DNA of 64,000 bases from Rhodanobacter sp. Lineage in GTDB: Bacteria; Pseudomonadota; Gammaproteobacteria; Xanthomonadales; Rhodanobacteraceae. The stretch covers positions 186,001 to 250,000 of the forward strand of contig JASBTI010000041.1 of NCBI GenBank assembly GCA_030148505.1, in the 5' to 3' direction. Positions 27,179-35,864 of the stretch are shown piece after piece (the first letter of the stretch is position 1; every line of letters begins with the position of its first letter). The notes beneath the pieces are model-generated. The model saw only the letters and a list, made by a program, of their open reading frames with translations. It had not been told where the DNA came from and searched no databases. A program made the translations under genes and the position numbers.

Positions 27179-28630
27179 ATGTCACTTACCATCTACACCA
27201 ATATCAACTCGCTGGTTGCGCAGAACAACCTGAACAAGTCGCAGAGTGCGCTGGCCCAAGCCACCGAGCGGCTGTCGTCGGGTCTGAAGATCAACAGCGC
27301 CACCGACAACGCAGCCGGCTACGCGATCTCGACGCGTTTCACTACCCAGATCGGCGGTCTCGGACAGGCTAGCTCCAACGCCAGTGACGCGATCAACCTC
27401 GCGCAGACCACACAGTCAGCCCTCGATCAGGTTACTGCCAACCTGCAGGCAATCCGTGATCTGGGCGTTCAGGCGGCCAACGGCAACTACAGCGCCAGCG
27501 ACCGCGCCTCGATCAACACCGAAGTGCAGCAACGGCTGGCGGAAGTTACCCGTATTGCCAACCAGACCGACTTCAATGGTCAGAAAGTGCTGGACGGCTC
27601 GCTTGGCACACTGAGTTTCCAGGTTGGCGCGAATGTCGGGCAGACCATCAGTGTCGACGTCAGCCAGGGCGTGCGTACCAGCCAGGTCGGCGCAGTCGCC
27701 GAGGTATCGGGGGGGGTAGTTCCTTCCACCGCGTTCACACCCACCTCGGGTTCAGTCACGGGTTCGGCGGCAGCGACCCTGTCCACCGCCTACACCTTCA
27801 CCGTCGACGGCCACACCGTCAACGCGACTACCGCCGATACCACCGCTGCCCTACTGCAGACCGATGTGCAGAACCAGCTGAACACCGCTGCGCCTGGTGC
27901 CTATACGGTCAGCAATACAGCGGGTGTATTTACGATCACCAACAACGCCACCGGTACCGCGTCGACGGCACCGGTCATCGCCGGCACAGGCGCCAGCAGC
28001 TTCATCGGCGCCACCCCGACATCGGTGAACGGTGCCATCACCAATCTGGGCAGCGAAGGCCTGGTGATCAATGGGACCGCCGTCAATCTTTCCGGCGTGA
28101 CCAACTTGCAGGGGTTGTCCGATGCCGTAAACGCCGCCAACATCTCCGGTGTTTCGGCAGCGGTGAACGCGGCAGGCACCGGCATCAATTTCTACTCCAG
28201 CGATGCGACCAAGGGTCTCAATATCGCCGACACCGGCGGCCAGGTGATCATCGCGGGCTCGGCGACGAACGGCAACGGCGGAAGCTATACGGCCGGCACG
28301 ACGGCGGCGGTCGGTGGCAGCCTGCAAGGTGGTAGCGTGTCCACCGTGGATGCCGCCAACCTGCTGGTCTCGCGTATCGATGTAGCGTTGAACACGGTGA
28401 GCGACCTGAACAGCACCCTGGGTGCGATCCAGAACCGCTTCCAGTCGACGATCTCTACCTTGAGCGCCGAGCAGAACAGCCTGTCTGCTTCGCAAAGCAC
28501 GATTCGCGATGCGAACTTTGCCGCCGAAACGGCGAACCTGAGCAAGGCGAATATCCTGCAGCAGGCCGGTATCTCGGTGCTGGCACAGGCCAACGCCCAG
28601 CCGCAGCAGGTGCTGAAGCTGCTGCAGTAA
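27179..28630 (+). CDS. fliC: Flagellin FliC
   Basis: The filament subunit. Its 483 residues have conserved terminal D0/D1 domains: N-terminus SLTIYTNINSLVAQNNLNKS and ERLSSGLKINSATDNAAGYA, C-terminus STIRDANFAAETANLSKANI and LQQAGISVLAQANAQPQQVL. A variable Thr/Ala/Gly-rich middle lies at about 180-400. CAGGAGACTCCC precedes the ATG. It is the only flagellin gene in the window. A G8 run lies at 27709-27716, just after the conserved N-terminal domain. Confidence 0.97.
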   Translation: MSLTIYTNINSLVAQNNLNKSQSALAQATERLSSGLKINSATDNAAGYAISTRFTTQIGGLGQASSNASDAINLAQTTQSALDQVTANLQAIRDLGVQAANGNYSASDRASINTEVQQRLAEVTRIANQTDFNGQKVLDGSLGTLSFQVGANVGQTISVDVSQGVRTSQVGAVAEVSGGVVPSTAFTPTSGSVTGSAAATLSTAYTFTVDGHTVNATTADTTAALLQTDVQNQLNTAAPGAYTVSNTAGVFTITNNATGTASTAPVIAGTGASSFIGATPTSVNGAITNLGSEGLVINGTAVNLSGVTNLQGLSDAVNAANISGVSAAVNAAGTGINFYSSDATKGLNIADTGGQVIIAGSATNGNGGSYTAGTTAAVGGSLQGGSVSTVDAANLLVSRIDVALNTVSDLNSTLGAIQNRFQSTISTLSAEQNSLSASQSTIRDANFAAETANLSKANILQQAGISVLAQANAQPQQVLKLLQ

Positions 28631-28642
28631 TTGCAACTCGGT

Positions 28643-28670
28643 CCACTGCGATGATTCTTCGTCGCGGTGG
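28643..28670 (+). terminator. Hairpin after fliC
   Basis: A 9-bp stem CCACTGCGA / TCGCGGTGG with one T-G pair and a 10-nt loop starts 12 nt after the fliC stop. There is no T run. It could protect the fliC message or reduce read-through into fliD. Confidence 0.4.
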
Positions 28671-28842
28671 GCCGGCCAATCGAAGCGGTTGGCGGACGGG
28701 ATGACATAGGCCGCCGCCAGCCCCACCGGAGCCGCCCGCAAAACCCTTGCCGTGGACGAGGTTTTTGCCGGCGACTCGTCCCTCCCGAAAAGCATGAGCG
28801 GGAGTGCTTCCCACAGACGACAACCACTTCACGGGTATCGCC

Positions 28843-30225
28843 ATGGCCATCACCAGCGCCACCTCCAGTCCAGGTCAGTCCATTCTCAGTTCGGCGGGCA
28901 TCGGTTCCGGTTTGAACGTGAAGTCCATTGTCAGCGCCCTGGTCGACGCGCAAAAAGCGGGGCCGCAGACCCGGATCAGCAACGCCACCAACCAGACCAA
29001 CAGCCTGCTGAGCGGTCTAAGTACGCTCAACGGAACGTTGACCTCCCTGCAGGCGTCCGTGGCTGCACTGACCAGTGTCAGTACGTTCAACAGTTATACA
29101 GCCACGTTGGCCGATCCCACGATCGGCACCACGGCTACGCTGAGCAATGCCAAGTCCGGTAGCTATGCGCTGTCGGTCACTCAGCTAGCAACCGCGCAGC
29201 AACGCACTAGCGGGGCGTATGCCAGCACTGCGGCCGTGGGCGCAGGCACACTCGACATCGCGGTGGGAAGCAGCAGTGTCAGCGTGAATGTATCGTCCAC
29301 CGCGACACTGTCGGACATTGCCAGCGCCATCAACAGCGCATCCGGCAATCCCGGAGTGACCGCTACCGTGGTCAATGGCACCAACGGTTCGCAGTTGCTG
29401 CTCAGCTCAAACAAAACCGGCGTGGCCAACGGTTTCACCGTCACCGCGGGCAGTGGCAGCAGCTCAGGTCTGTCCAGCCTCGCCAGTACGCTCAACACGG
29501 CCGGCAGCAACGAGGCGAAAGATGCGTTGTTGAGTCTCAACGGCATCAGTATCAGCAGTGCCAGCAATTCTGTCAGCGGTGCTCTTGATGGCGTGACATT
29601 AAATCTGACTGCGGTCGGCAATACGCAACTGACTGTCAAGCAGGATACCAGTAGCACGGTCAATGCGATTCAGGCGTTCGTCTCCGCCTACAACAGCTAC
29701 GTCAGCTCGATCGGAACCTTGTCGAGCTACAATGCGACGACCCAGGCGGCTGGCCCCCTGCTCGGCGACGCCACGCTGAACTCCGCGGTCAACCAGATAT
29801 CCAACGTGCTCAGCAAAGACGTGCCCGGCAACAGCATCGGCTCCCTGGCCAGTCTCGGGATTACCCGCCAGGCCGATGGAACGCTGGCATTGAATTCGAC
29901 GACCCTGACTACCGCGTTGAGTGCCAATCCCGCGGCTGTCCAGGATCTGTTCGCCGGCACCCGTGGCTATGCCACCCAGCTCAATTCGGTGATCGACGGC
30001 TTCACCTCCAGCACCGGGATTATCACTACCCGCGAGCAGAGTCTCAACAGCCGCCTGACCCAGCTTTCCAGCCAGCAGAATGCTCTCAATGCGCGTATGG
30101 CCGTGTATCAGCAGCAGTTGCAGACGGAATACACCAACCTTGACCGGTTGATGTCGAGTCTGAACAACACCAGCAGCTTTCTCACCACCTCGCTCGCACA
30201 GATCACCAACCCGTCGAAACCTTAA
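28843..30225 (+). CDS. fliD: Filament cap protein FliD (HAP2)
   Basis: Caps the filament and directs flagellin insertion. The 460 residues have the N-terminal segment ILSSAGIGSGLNVKSIVSAL, central FliD blocks (NGTNGSQLLLSSNKTGVANG, SLNGISISSASNSVSGALDG) and the C-terminal NSRLTQLSSQQNALNARMAV and TNLDRLMSSLNNTSSFLTTS. The start at 28843 is chosen by family fit; the ribosome site is weak. The 212 bp before it show no sigma-28 or sigma-54 match, so read-through from fliC is possible. Confidence 0.95.
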   Translation: MAITSATSSPGQSILSSAGIGSGLNVKSIVSALVDAQKAGPQTRISNATNQTNSLLSGLSTLNGTLTSLQASVAALTSVSTFNSYTATLADPTIGTTATLSNAKSGSYALSVTQLATAQQRTSGAYASTAAVGAGTLDIAVGSSSVSVNVSSTATLSDIASAINSASGNPGVTATVVNGTNGSQLLLSSNKTGVANGFTVTAGSGSSSGLSSLASTLNTAGSNEAKDALLSLNGISISSASNSVSGALDGVTLNLTAVGNTQLTVKQDTSSTVNAIQAFVSAYNSYVSSIGTLSSYNATTQAAGPLLGDATLNSAVNQISNVLSKDVPGNSIGSLASLGITRQADGTLALNSTTLTTALSANPAAVQDLFAGTRGYATQLNSVIDGFTSSTGIITTREQSLNSRLTQLSSQQNALNARMAVYQQQLQTEYTNLDRLMSSLNNTSSFLTTSLAQITNPSKP

Positions 30226-30241
30226 CGGATCGGGAACCGAC

Positions 30242-30670
30242 ATGACTTACGGATACATGCGCAATGCCAGCGCGATTTATCAGCAGAACAACGTGCAAGG
30301 CGTGGTCGAGAATGCCGATCCGCACAAGCTCGTGAGCCTGTTGCTCGAAGGCGCCATCGACCATATCGTCAAGGCGCGTGGGAACATCGTTCATCACGTC
30401 GTGGCTGCGAAGGGAAACAATATTGCCCGCGCGGTCGCCATTGTGGGTGCTCTGCGCGACAGTCTTGACCATAATGTGGACCCGGCGCTCTGTCAGCGGC
30501 TGGACTCACTATACGAGTACGTGACACGCCGCCTGCTGTTTGCCCAGTTGAACGACGACGAGGCTGCGCTGGATGAGGTGGTTCGCTTGCTCACGCCGGT
30601 TCGCGAGGGTTGGCAGGCGGTACGTGGTGCTCGCACGCCGGCTGTGGAGATGGCGTCCGCAGCGCGATGA
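30242..30670 (+). CDS. fliS: Flagellin export chaperone FliS
   Basis: Keeps flagellin unpolymerised in the cytosol. The 142 residues start near YGYMRNASAIYQQNNVQGVV with the FliS block NADPHKLVSLLLEGAIDHIV. It ends VVRLLTPVREGWQAV, which is typical. It follows fliD by 16 nt. Confidence 0.95.
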   Translation: MTYGYMRNASAIYQQNNVQGVVENADPHKLVSLLLEGAIDHIVKARGNIVHHVVAAKGNNIARAVAIVGALRDSLDHNVDPALCQRLDSLYEYVTRRLLFAQLNDDEAALDEVVRLLTPVREGWQAVRGARTPAVEMASAAR

Positions 30671-30975
30671 CAAGCGATTCCTGCCATCCCGACCTGGACC
30701 ATGCCCTGCAGCTCGCGGGGCAGATGATGGAGGCGGCGACGGCCGGAGACTGGTCGCGTGTCGCCACGTTGCAAACGAAATGCGATGCCTTGGTGCGTCG
30801 CGCATATCCGCACAGTGATGCTACCCACAAGGCCCTGTTGGCATTGCAGTCGCAGCATGAGCAGTTGTCGGCACGGGTCGCGCAGGCGCGTGACGGGATA
30901 GCTCAGGAGATCGCGCGCCATACGCATAACCATCGCGCGTTGAATGCCTACCTGGACTCATCACCGACGCCTTGA
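30667..30975 (+). CDS. fliT: FliT-like flagellar chaperone
   Basis: A 102-residue helical cytosolic protein starting within the fliS stop codon (ATGA overlap). It has amphipathic helices LDHALQLAGQMMEAATAGDW and KALLALQSQHEQLSARVAQA. Sequence similarity is low, as is usual for FliT, so the call rests on size, helical pattern and position after fliS. FliT chaperones FliD and can modulate the master regulator in some bacteria. Confidence 0.72.
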   Translation: MTSDSCHPDLDHALQLAGQMMEAATAGDWSRVATLQTKCDALVRRAYPHSDATHKALLALQSQHEQLSARVAQARDGIAQEIARHTHNHRALNAYLDSSPTP

Positions 30976-31230
30976 GCTCGGGATGATTAGGGATAGGCAT
31001 TCTTCGTGCGCCATCGAAGCAGTTGAGGCGGTGGAAAAGGGGTGGGTCATTGTAGACGACCGCGTCTGCGTGGCGCGTGTCCCCCGTCGAACGTTCCCAT
31101 AGGTCGGGAAGATGTCTATGCTAAATACGGTCTTGGCGGCAGAATGACGTGATGATGGATTTCACCATCCACCGTATTGCGGCCGCGAACGCGACCTTGG
31201 TGTATTGATCTCATGACGGGGCGGAATCCG

Positions 31231-31785
31231 ATGCAAGACGTTGCCTGGCATGCATTTTCCGAACGCATGAGTTGCGAAGATCGCTGGCCGGTCGATTGTG
31301 TCCCGATCGGCTGGCCGTTGACGCCGGCACGGGCCCGTGAACTGGTCGAGGGAGCGATCAGCGTATTGGCGAGCGTCGCGGCGCTGGAAGATCGTCATCT
31401 CGAGAGTCTCGATGACGACAACCCGCTGTGGCAGGAGATGCAGCGTCTGGAGGCAAAGCTGGCGGCGCTGATCCATATAGTGAATCAGCTGCAAGCGTCG
31501 GCCGGTGCGCTGCCGCCCTCGGAAACCCTGCGTTTCAATGCGGTCGGGGCGGTGCTGCCGGCGGCACGGGTGCCCTCCGGCGAAGCGATGCTGCTCAGGC
31601 TGCACTTCGATGTCTGTCGCCACTTGCCGCTCGAGCTGGCGGCGCGGGTCGATCGGGTATTGGACGACGGCCGCGTATTTGTTGTTTTCGCGCTCCCCAG
31701 CGATGCCCTCGACGAGGCCATCGAGCGGCACATTTTTCGCCATCATCGGCGTCAAATTGCCGAAAAACGTCACTTGACAAATTGA
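31231..31785 (+). CDS. PilZ-like flagellar accessory protein
   Basis: A 184-residue cytosolic protein. The N-terminal half is helical (PLTPARARELVEGAISVLAS, EMQRLEAKLAALIHIVNQL). The C-terminal half has a beta-rich pattern (LRFNAVGAVLPAARVPSGEA, LRLHFDVCRHLPLELAARVD, FVVFALPSDALDEAIERHIF) resembling the PilZ-domain protein found after fliST in Xanthomonadales. The classical RxxxR cyclic-di-GMP motif is not evident. Start is uncertain: ATG 31231 (used, GGGGCGG upstream) or ATG 31213. No promoter was recognised in the 255 bp before it. Confidence 0.6.
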   Translation: MQDVAWHAFSERMSCEDRWPVDCVPIGWPLTPARARELVEGAISVLASVAALEDRHLESLDDDNPLWQEMQRLEAKLAALIHIVNQLQASAGALPPSETLRFNAVGAVLPAARVPSGEAMLLRLHFDVCRHLPLELAARVDRVLDDGRVFVVFALPSDALDEAIERHIFRHHRRQIAEKRHLTN

Positions 31786-31812
31786 CCGGGTGCCGCCGGG
31801 CCCGGTAGGTGA

Positions 31813-31828
31813 TGTGATCAATCTCACC
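31813..31828. promoter_or_regulatory. CRP/Clp-like site upstream of fleQ
   Basis: TGTGA, six bases (TCAATC), then TCACC: nine of ten consensus positions of TGTGA-N6-TCACA. It is embedded in a larger inverted repeat AGGTGA / TCACCT (31807-31829). It lies about 325 bp before the fleQ start. In Xanthomonas the CRP homologue Clp binds such sites and controls motility genes; the link here is inference. Confidence 0.5.
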
Positions 31829-31963
31829 TTAGTGAAAAAGCCGCGACGATCGCGCATGAAAACGCGCGCCGAAGCACATCCTGGGGTACGCCCGTCGTGC
31901 GACCTGAAAGATTTTTATCTTCAATCGCTTACGGCGCGAGATGTAAACGATTACCCACTCGTA

Positions 31964-31979
31964 GCGCAAAAATTTGCGC
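31964..31979. promoter_or_regulatory. Inverted repeat GCGCAAA-AA-TTTGCGC
   Basis: A perfect 7+7 inverted repeat around a two-base centre, about 175 bp upstream of fleQ. Its tiny centre argues for a protein-binding site rather than an RNA hairpin. Factor unknown. Confidence 0.4.
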
Positions 31980-32042
31980 TGTAAATTCGACGCCCGCCAA
32001 ATTAATGGCTCGGGCGGGCCGTCATTGGCCTTGCTCTTGCTT

Positions 32043-32060
32043 GGTTCAGGTAAGTGAACC
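32043..32060. promoter_or_regulatory. Inverted repeat GGTTCA-N6-TGAACC
   Basis: A perfect 6+6 inverted repeat with a 6-base centre, 93 bp upstream of the fleQ start, placed where a repressor or autoregulator might act. Factor unknown. Confidence 0.4.
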
Positions 32061-32152
32061 CGATGACGAAATGCTGACACGTCATTATCGGGGCCCGTTC
32101 GAGGTGCCAGACCCGATGCAGGGCTGCGGCATCATGCAAGTTAGGAACCGTC

Positions 32153-33580
32153 ATGCAAAAGTTCGATTTCCTGGTCATAGAGTCCGATGAGCGGCGGGCG
32201 GAATCCGTCACCACGGCACTCCATTTTCTGGGCTACAACCCGCAATCTGGGGCAGCATGTGTTTCAACCGATGAGTCGACCCACGAATGGCGTGCGGTAT
32301 ATATAGGAAGTGTCGATGATGCGGAGGACGCCGCACGTCAACTTGAATTGCTAGGTCCCGCCGGCGAACAGGTGCCGATCGTTCTTGCCAGCGATTCGGC
32401 GTGGGTCGAACGCTTCACGGAGGCTGGTTCACCGTTCAGCCGCCGGGCAACCACGGTGAGCTTCCCTTTACGTTATGCGGACATGGCAGAAGCTCTGCGC
32501 AATGTTCACGGCCGCAAAGCCAGTGGACAGCCCGGTCGGGTGCGTTTTGTTGGCCATTCAACCCCGATAGCTCGGGTAAACGGATTGATCCGTCAGGTCG
32601 CACCGTTCGACTCCAGTGTGCTGGTATTGGGCGAATCGGGTACCGGCAAGGAAATGGTAGCCCGCGCAATCCACGACCATTCGCCGCGTCACGATCGGCC
32701 TTTTGTGGCAATCAACTGTGGGGCGATTCCCGCCGAGCTGCTCGAAAGTGAGCTGTTCGGGCATGAAAAGGGCGCGTTCACCGGCGCGATCAGCGCACGT
32801 AAGGGTCGCTTCGAGATGGCCGAGGGCGGGACCCTGTTTCTCGACGAAATCGGTGATATGAGCTTGCCGATGCAAGTGAAGCTGCTGCGTGTTCTGCAAG
32901 AGCGGGTATTCGAACGTGTTGGCGGAACGCGGACCCAGCGTTGCGATGTGCGAATCATTGCGGCAACCCACCGAAATCTGGAGAAATCCATTGCCGATGG
33001 ACGCTTTCGCGAGGATTTGTACTATCGCATCAGCGTCTTTCCCTTGGAGCTTCCGTCACTTCGGGAACGTATGGAGGACGTGCCGGTGCTGGTTGCCGAG
33101 TTCAATCACCGACTTTTGCGGCGTGGCTTGGGCGTGGTGCGCTTCAGCCAAGGGGCCCTTCAGGCATTGCACGGCTATGCGTGGCCGGGCAATGTTCGGG
33201 AGTTGTCGAACTTGGTGGAGCGCATGGCCATCCTGTTTCCGCACGGCGAGGTAAGAGCCGCCGACCTGCCGGCCAAGTACCGCAGTCACTTGACCAATGA
33301 CACGATGCAGGTAGCTGGATTGCTGGGCGAGGCAAACGAGGATGCCTTGCCCACGGCGACGGACTTCGGCTGTGGGAACATCGATTCCCTTGGTACCTTG
33401 CCGGCGGATGGCCTGGACCTGAAGGATCATCTCGCCGAGATCGAATCCGGCCTCATCCGGCAGGCGCTCGATGCCACGGGCGGGGTGGTCGCACATGCGG
33501 CGCGGTTGCTGCGCATGCAGCGCACGACATTGGTCGAGAAGCTGCGCAAGTACGGCCTGCAAAGTGGCTTGCCTGCCTAG
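32153..33580 (+). CDS. fleQ: Flagellar master regulator FleQ (sigma-54 enhancer-binding protein)
   Basis: Activates sigma-54 promoters of the flagellar cascade. The 475 residues have an N-terminal FleQ receiver-like domain lacking a clear phospho-acceptor Asp. The AAA+ domain has Walker A GESGTGKE (160-167), an intact GAFTGA loop (207-212) contacting sigma-54, and Walker [10 protein letters not shown]. The C-terminal Fis-type helix-turn-helix is [31 protein letters not shown] precedes the ATG. It is followed, after a gap, by the sigma-54-dependent fliE operon. Confidence 0.95.
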   Translation: MQKFDFLVIESDERRAESVTTALHFLGYNPQSGAACVSTDESTHEWRAVYIGSVDDAEDAARQLELLGPAGEQVPIVLASDSAWVERFTEAGSPFSRRATTVSFPLRYADMAEALRNVHGRKASGQPGRVRFVGHSTPIARVNGLIRQVAPFDSSVLVLGESGTGKEMVARAIHDHSPRHDRPFVAINCGAIPAELLESELFGHEKGAFTGAISARKGRFEMAEGGTLFLDEIGDMSLPMQVKLLRVLQERVFERVGGTRTQRCDVRIIAATHRNLEKSIADGRFREDLYYRISVFPLELPSLRERMEDVPVLVAEFNHRLLRRGLGVVRFSQGALQALHGYAWPGNVRELSNLVERMAILFPHGEVRAADLPAKYRSHLTNDTMQVAGLLGEANEDALPTATDFGCGNIDSLGTLPADGLDLKDHLAEIESGLIRQALDATGGVVAHAARLLRMQRTTLVEKLRKYGLQSGLPA

Positions 33581-33735
33581 CGACGGCGTAAGCCAGGGGA
33601 GTTTCCTGTTCGTTGCGATGATGGGCACGGCCTAGGCGATGTGCCGCGGGTGGGGGCGGGCAAGGCGTCTCGCAGGGAGGCGCGAAAGCCGATTCGCCGG
33701 TGATAACCGTCGTCATGTCGTGAGCTTGGTCCAGA

Positions 33736-33750
33736 TGGCATGGCTTGTGC
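33736..33750 (+). promoter_or_regulatory. Sigma-54 promoter of the fliE operon
   Basis: TGGCATGGCTTGTGC has -24 GG and -12 GC with ten bases between. The -12 part is TTGTGC rather than TTTGC, slightly weaker than the others. It lies 42 bp upstream of fliE. Confidence 0.8.
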
Positions 33751-33791
33751 TACGAGTCATTCATCCAAGATCAAAGTGCTGGAAAACCGTC

Positions 33792-34118
33792 ATGAGTCAG
33801 ATCGACGTCAACAACCTACTTTCGCAGATGCGCACGATGACCGCGCAAGTGAGGCCACCGGAAACCGCCTTCAAGACTGCGATACCGGATGCTCAAGGCG
33901 GCTTTTCTGCGTTGCTGCAAAAGTCGATCAGTGCGGTTGGCAAGAACCAGCTCGAGGCCAGCCGCATGGCGACCAACTTTGAGCGCGGCGCACCGGGGGC
34001 CAACCTGGCTCAAACCATGATTGCCGGGCAGAAAGCCGAGCTGTCATTTAAAGCCGCCGTCGAGGTCCGCAACAAGTTGGTGGATGCCTACAAGGAAATC
34101 ATGAACATGCCGGTCTGA
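33792..34118 (+). CDS. fliE: Hook-basal body protein FliE
   Basis: Joins the MS ring to the rod. The 108 residues contain GGFSALLQKSISAVGKNQLE, GANLAQTMIAGQKAELSFKA and the C-terminal EVRNKLVDAYKEIMNMPV, all typical. The start at 33792 fits the family; the longer open frame upstream runs through the sigma-54 promoter and is not used. Confidence 0.95.
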   Translation: MSQIDVNNLLSQMRTMTAQVRPPETAFKTAIPDAQGGFSALLQKSISAVGKNQLEASRMATNFERGAPGANLAQTMIAGQKAELSFKAAVEVRNKLVDAYKEIMNMPV

Positions 34119-34166
34119 GGGCATCCGCCTTGCACCCCACTCATCTTTTAGATATCGAGCAAACTC

Positions 34167-35864
34167 ATGGCCGATAAAGCCATCGCGACGACCCGGGACA
34201 ATGGCGCGCGACTGGACCCCTTCAAGCAACTCGCCGGTAACCCGGCGGCGCGTCAGCTGCTTTTGCTGGTAGCGGTGGCGGCGGCGGTTGCGCTGGGTGT
34301 CGCTGTGGTGCTGTGGTCGCGCGGGCCCAATTACGGCTTGCTCTATGCCGGTTTGACGCAGAAAGACGCTTCGGCGATCACCCAACAGCTGCAGTCGAGC
34401 AATACACCCTACAAGTTGAGCGCCGACGGCACGTCGATCATGGCGCCGACGGCAGACCTGGCAGCGCTGCGCTTGAAGCTGGCAGGCAAAGGTTTGCCAC
34501 AGGGACTGGCCAGCAGCATAGGCGATACGGCCGCGTCGCCGTTCGGTATGAGTGATCTTGCCGAACGCACTCGCTATCAACAACTGCTGGAAAACGATCT
34601 GGGGAACACGATAAGCGCGCTGCAGTCTGTACGAGCAGCGCGCGTGCATCTGGCGTTGCCGAAGCCCTCGGCTTTTATCCGTGACAGTCGGGAGGCCAGT
34701 GCCTCGGTGCTGGTTACGCTGTATCCGGGGCGACAGCTGGATGCCGGCCAGGTCGCCGCGATTGTGCATCTGGTGGCATCCAGCGTCCCCGACCTCAATG
34801 CCAGCCAGGTCTCGGTAATCGATCAGCAAGGTCAGTTGTTGACTACCGACCCGAACAGTCCGGCGGCGGTGGGCGACTACCGTTTGCGCTTGGCGACCCA
34901 GATGGAGAATACCTATGCGGCACGTATCGAGGCGTTGCTGACACCGCTGGTTGGTCCCGGCAGGGTACGTGCACAAGTGTATGCCGATCTGGATTTCAGC
35001 CAGACTGAAAAAGCCACGGAAACGTTCGATCCGAAGAATCCGTCGTTGCGTAGCGAGCAGACATCCAGCGAACAGCATACCGGCACTGGCACCGCGGGAG
35101 GCGGTGTACCCGGAGCACTCAGCAATCAGCCGCCTGCCGTCGTTGCGCAACCCACGGCAGCGAAACCCGGCGCTGGCAAAGCGTCTAACGCAACCACCGC
35201 TGCCGCAGCGGTATCGCAGCCCACCGAGAGCTCCAGCAGCGCTACCCGAAACTATGAACTGGACCGTACCATCAGCCATGTCCGCGATCCTGCGGGCAGG
35301 CTGGTGAGGCTGACGGTTGCCGTGGTGGTAGACAACAAGCTGGTGGACGACGCGGCGGCGACTGCGGCAGCCGGTTCGAGTACGGCCAAGACCGCCGCCG
35401 GCGTACCATTTACGGCGAAAGAATTGCAGCATCTGACCGAACTGACCAAAAACGCCGTGGGTTTCAATGCCGCGCGCGGCGACAGCGTTACCGTCATCAA
35501 TCAGCCATTCCTGCACGGTCCCGCGCCGGAAACGATACCCCAACAGCCCTTTTGGCAGCGGCCCGGGCTAATGGACCTGCTCAAACAAGGATTGGGTATT
35601 CTGGCGGCGCTGTTGGTGGCTTTTGGACTGTTGCGGCCGCTGTTGAAAGGGCTGCTGCGCAACGACACGCGGGCGTTGCCGGCACCGGCACAAAAAATAT
35701 CGGTACGCGTGGCCGACGAGCCTGACCAACCTGATGCGCGCTTGCCGCAGGCAGCGGAGCTCGGCTACGAACAACGCATCGACCAGGCCAGGCGAATGGT
35801 TGGTGAAAATTCCAAACAGGTGGCGCAGGTGGTGAAAAACTGGGTGAGCGCAGATGGCAGCTGA
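34167..35864 (+). CDS. fliF: Flagellar MS-ring protein FliF
   Basis: Forms the membrane ring on which the motor is built. The 565 residues have a first transmembrane helix (about 29-49) and the periplasmic ring-building motifs (YGLLYAGLTQKDASAITQQL, APTADLAALRLKLAGKGLPQ, ARVHLALPKPSAFIRDSREA). A Thr/Ala-rich insert follows, then a second membrane helix near 470-495. The cytosolic C-terminus binds FliG (QIDQARRMVGENSKQVAQVV-like, ending VVKNWVSADGS). It overlaps fliG by 11 nt. Confidence 0.96.
   Translation: MADKAIATTRDNGARLDPFKQLAGNPAARQLLLLVAVAAAVALGVAVVLWSRGPNYGLLYAGLTQKDASAITQQLQSSNTPYKLSADGTSIMAPTADLAALRLKLAGKGLPQGLASSIGDTAASPFGMSDLAERTRYQQLLENDLGNTISALQSVRAARVHLALPKPSAFIRDSREASASVLVTLYPGRQLDAGQVAAIVHLVASSVPDLNASQVSVIDQQGQLLTTDPNSPAAVGDYRLRLATQMENTYAARIEALLTPLVGPGRVRAQVYADLDFSQTEKATETFDPKNPSLRSEQTSSEQHTGTGTAGGGVPGALSNQPPAVVAQPTAAKPGAGKASNATTAAAAVSQPTESSSSATRNYELDRTISHVRDPAGRLVRLTVAVVVDNKLVDDAAATAAAGSSTAKTAAGVPFTAKELQHLTELTKNAVGFNAARGDSVTVINQPFLHGPAPETIPQQPFWQRPGLMDLLKQGLGILAALLVAFGLLRPLLKGLLRNDTRALPAPAQKISVRVADEPDQPDARLPQAAELGYEQRIDQARRMVGENSKQVAQVVKNWVSADGS

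Larger units (their letters stand above)
31786..32152. other. Control region upstream of fleQ
   Basis: A 367-bp gap with no credible gene. In related Xanthomonadales clusters a second rpoN and a receiver-domain gene can sit here; neither is present. It holds a CRP/Clp-like box (31813-31828), a 7+7 inverted repeat (31964-31979) and a 6+6 inverted repeat (32043-32060). Composition is locally AT-richer (about 31910-32000) than in the neighbouring genes, as expected for a promoter region. Confidence 0.75.

Noticed and set aside
31246..31260. TGGCATGCATTTTCC as a possible sigma-54 promoter
   Set aside because: Ten bases after GG there is CC instead of GC, and it lies inside the PilZ-like coding sequence.
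34044..35543. A 499-codon minus-strand frame opposite fliF
   Set aside because: Arg/Gly/His-rich, no family resemblance, conserved FliF on the other strand explains the bases.
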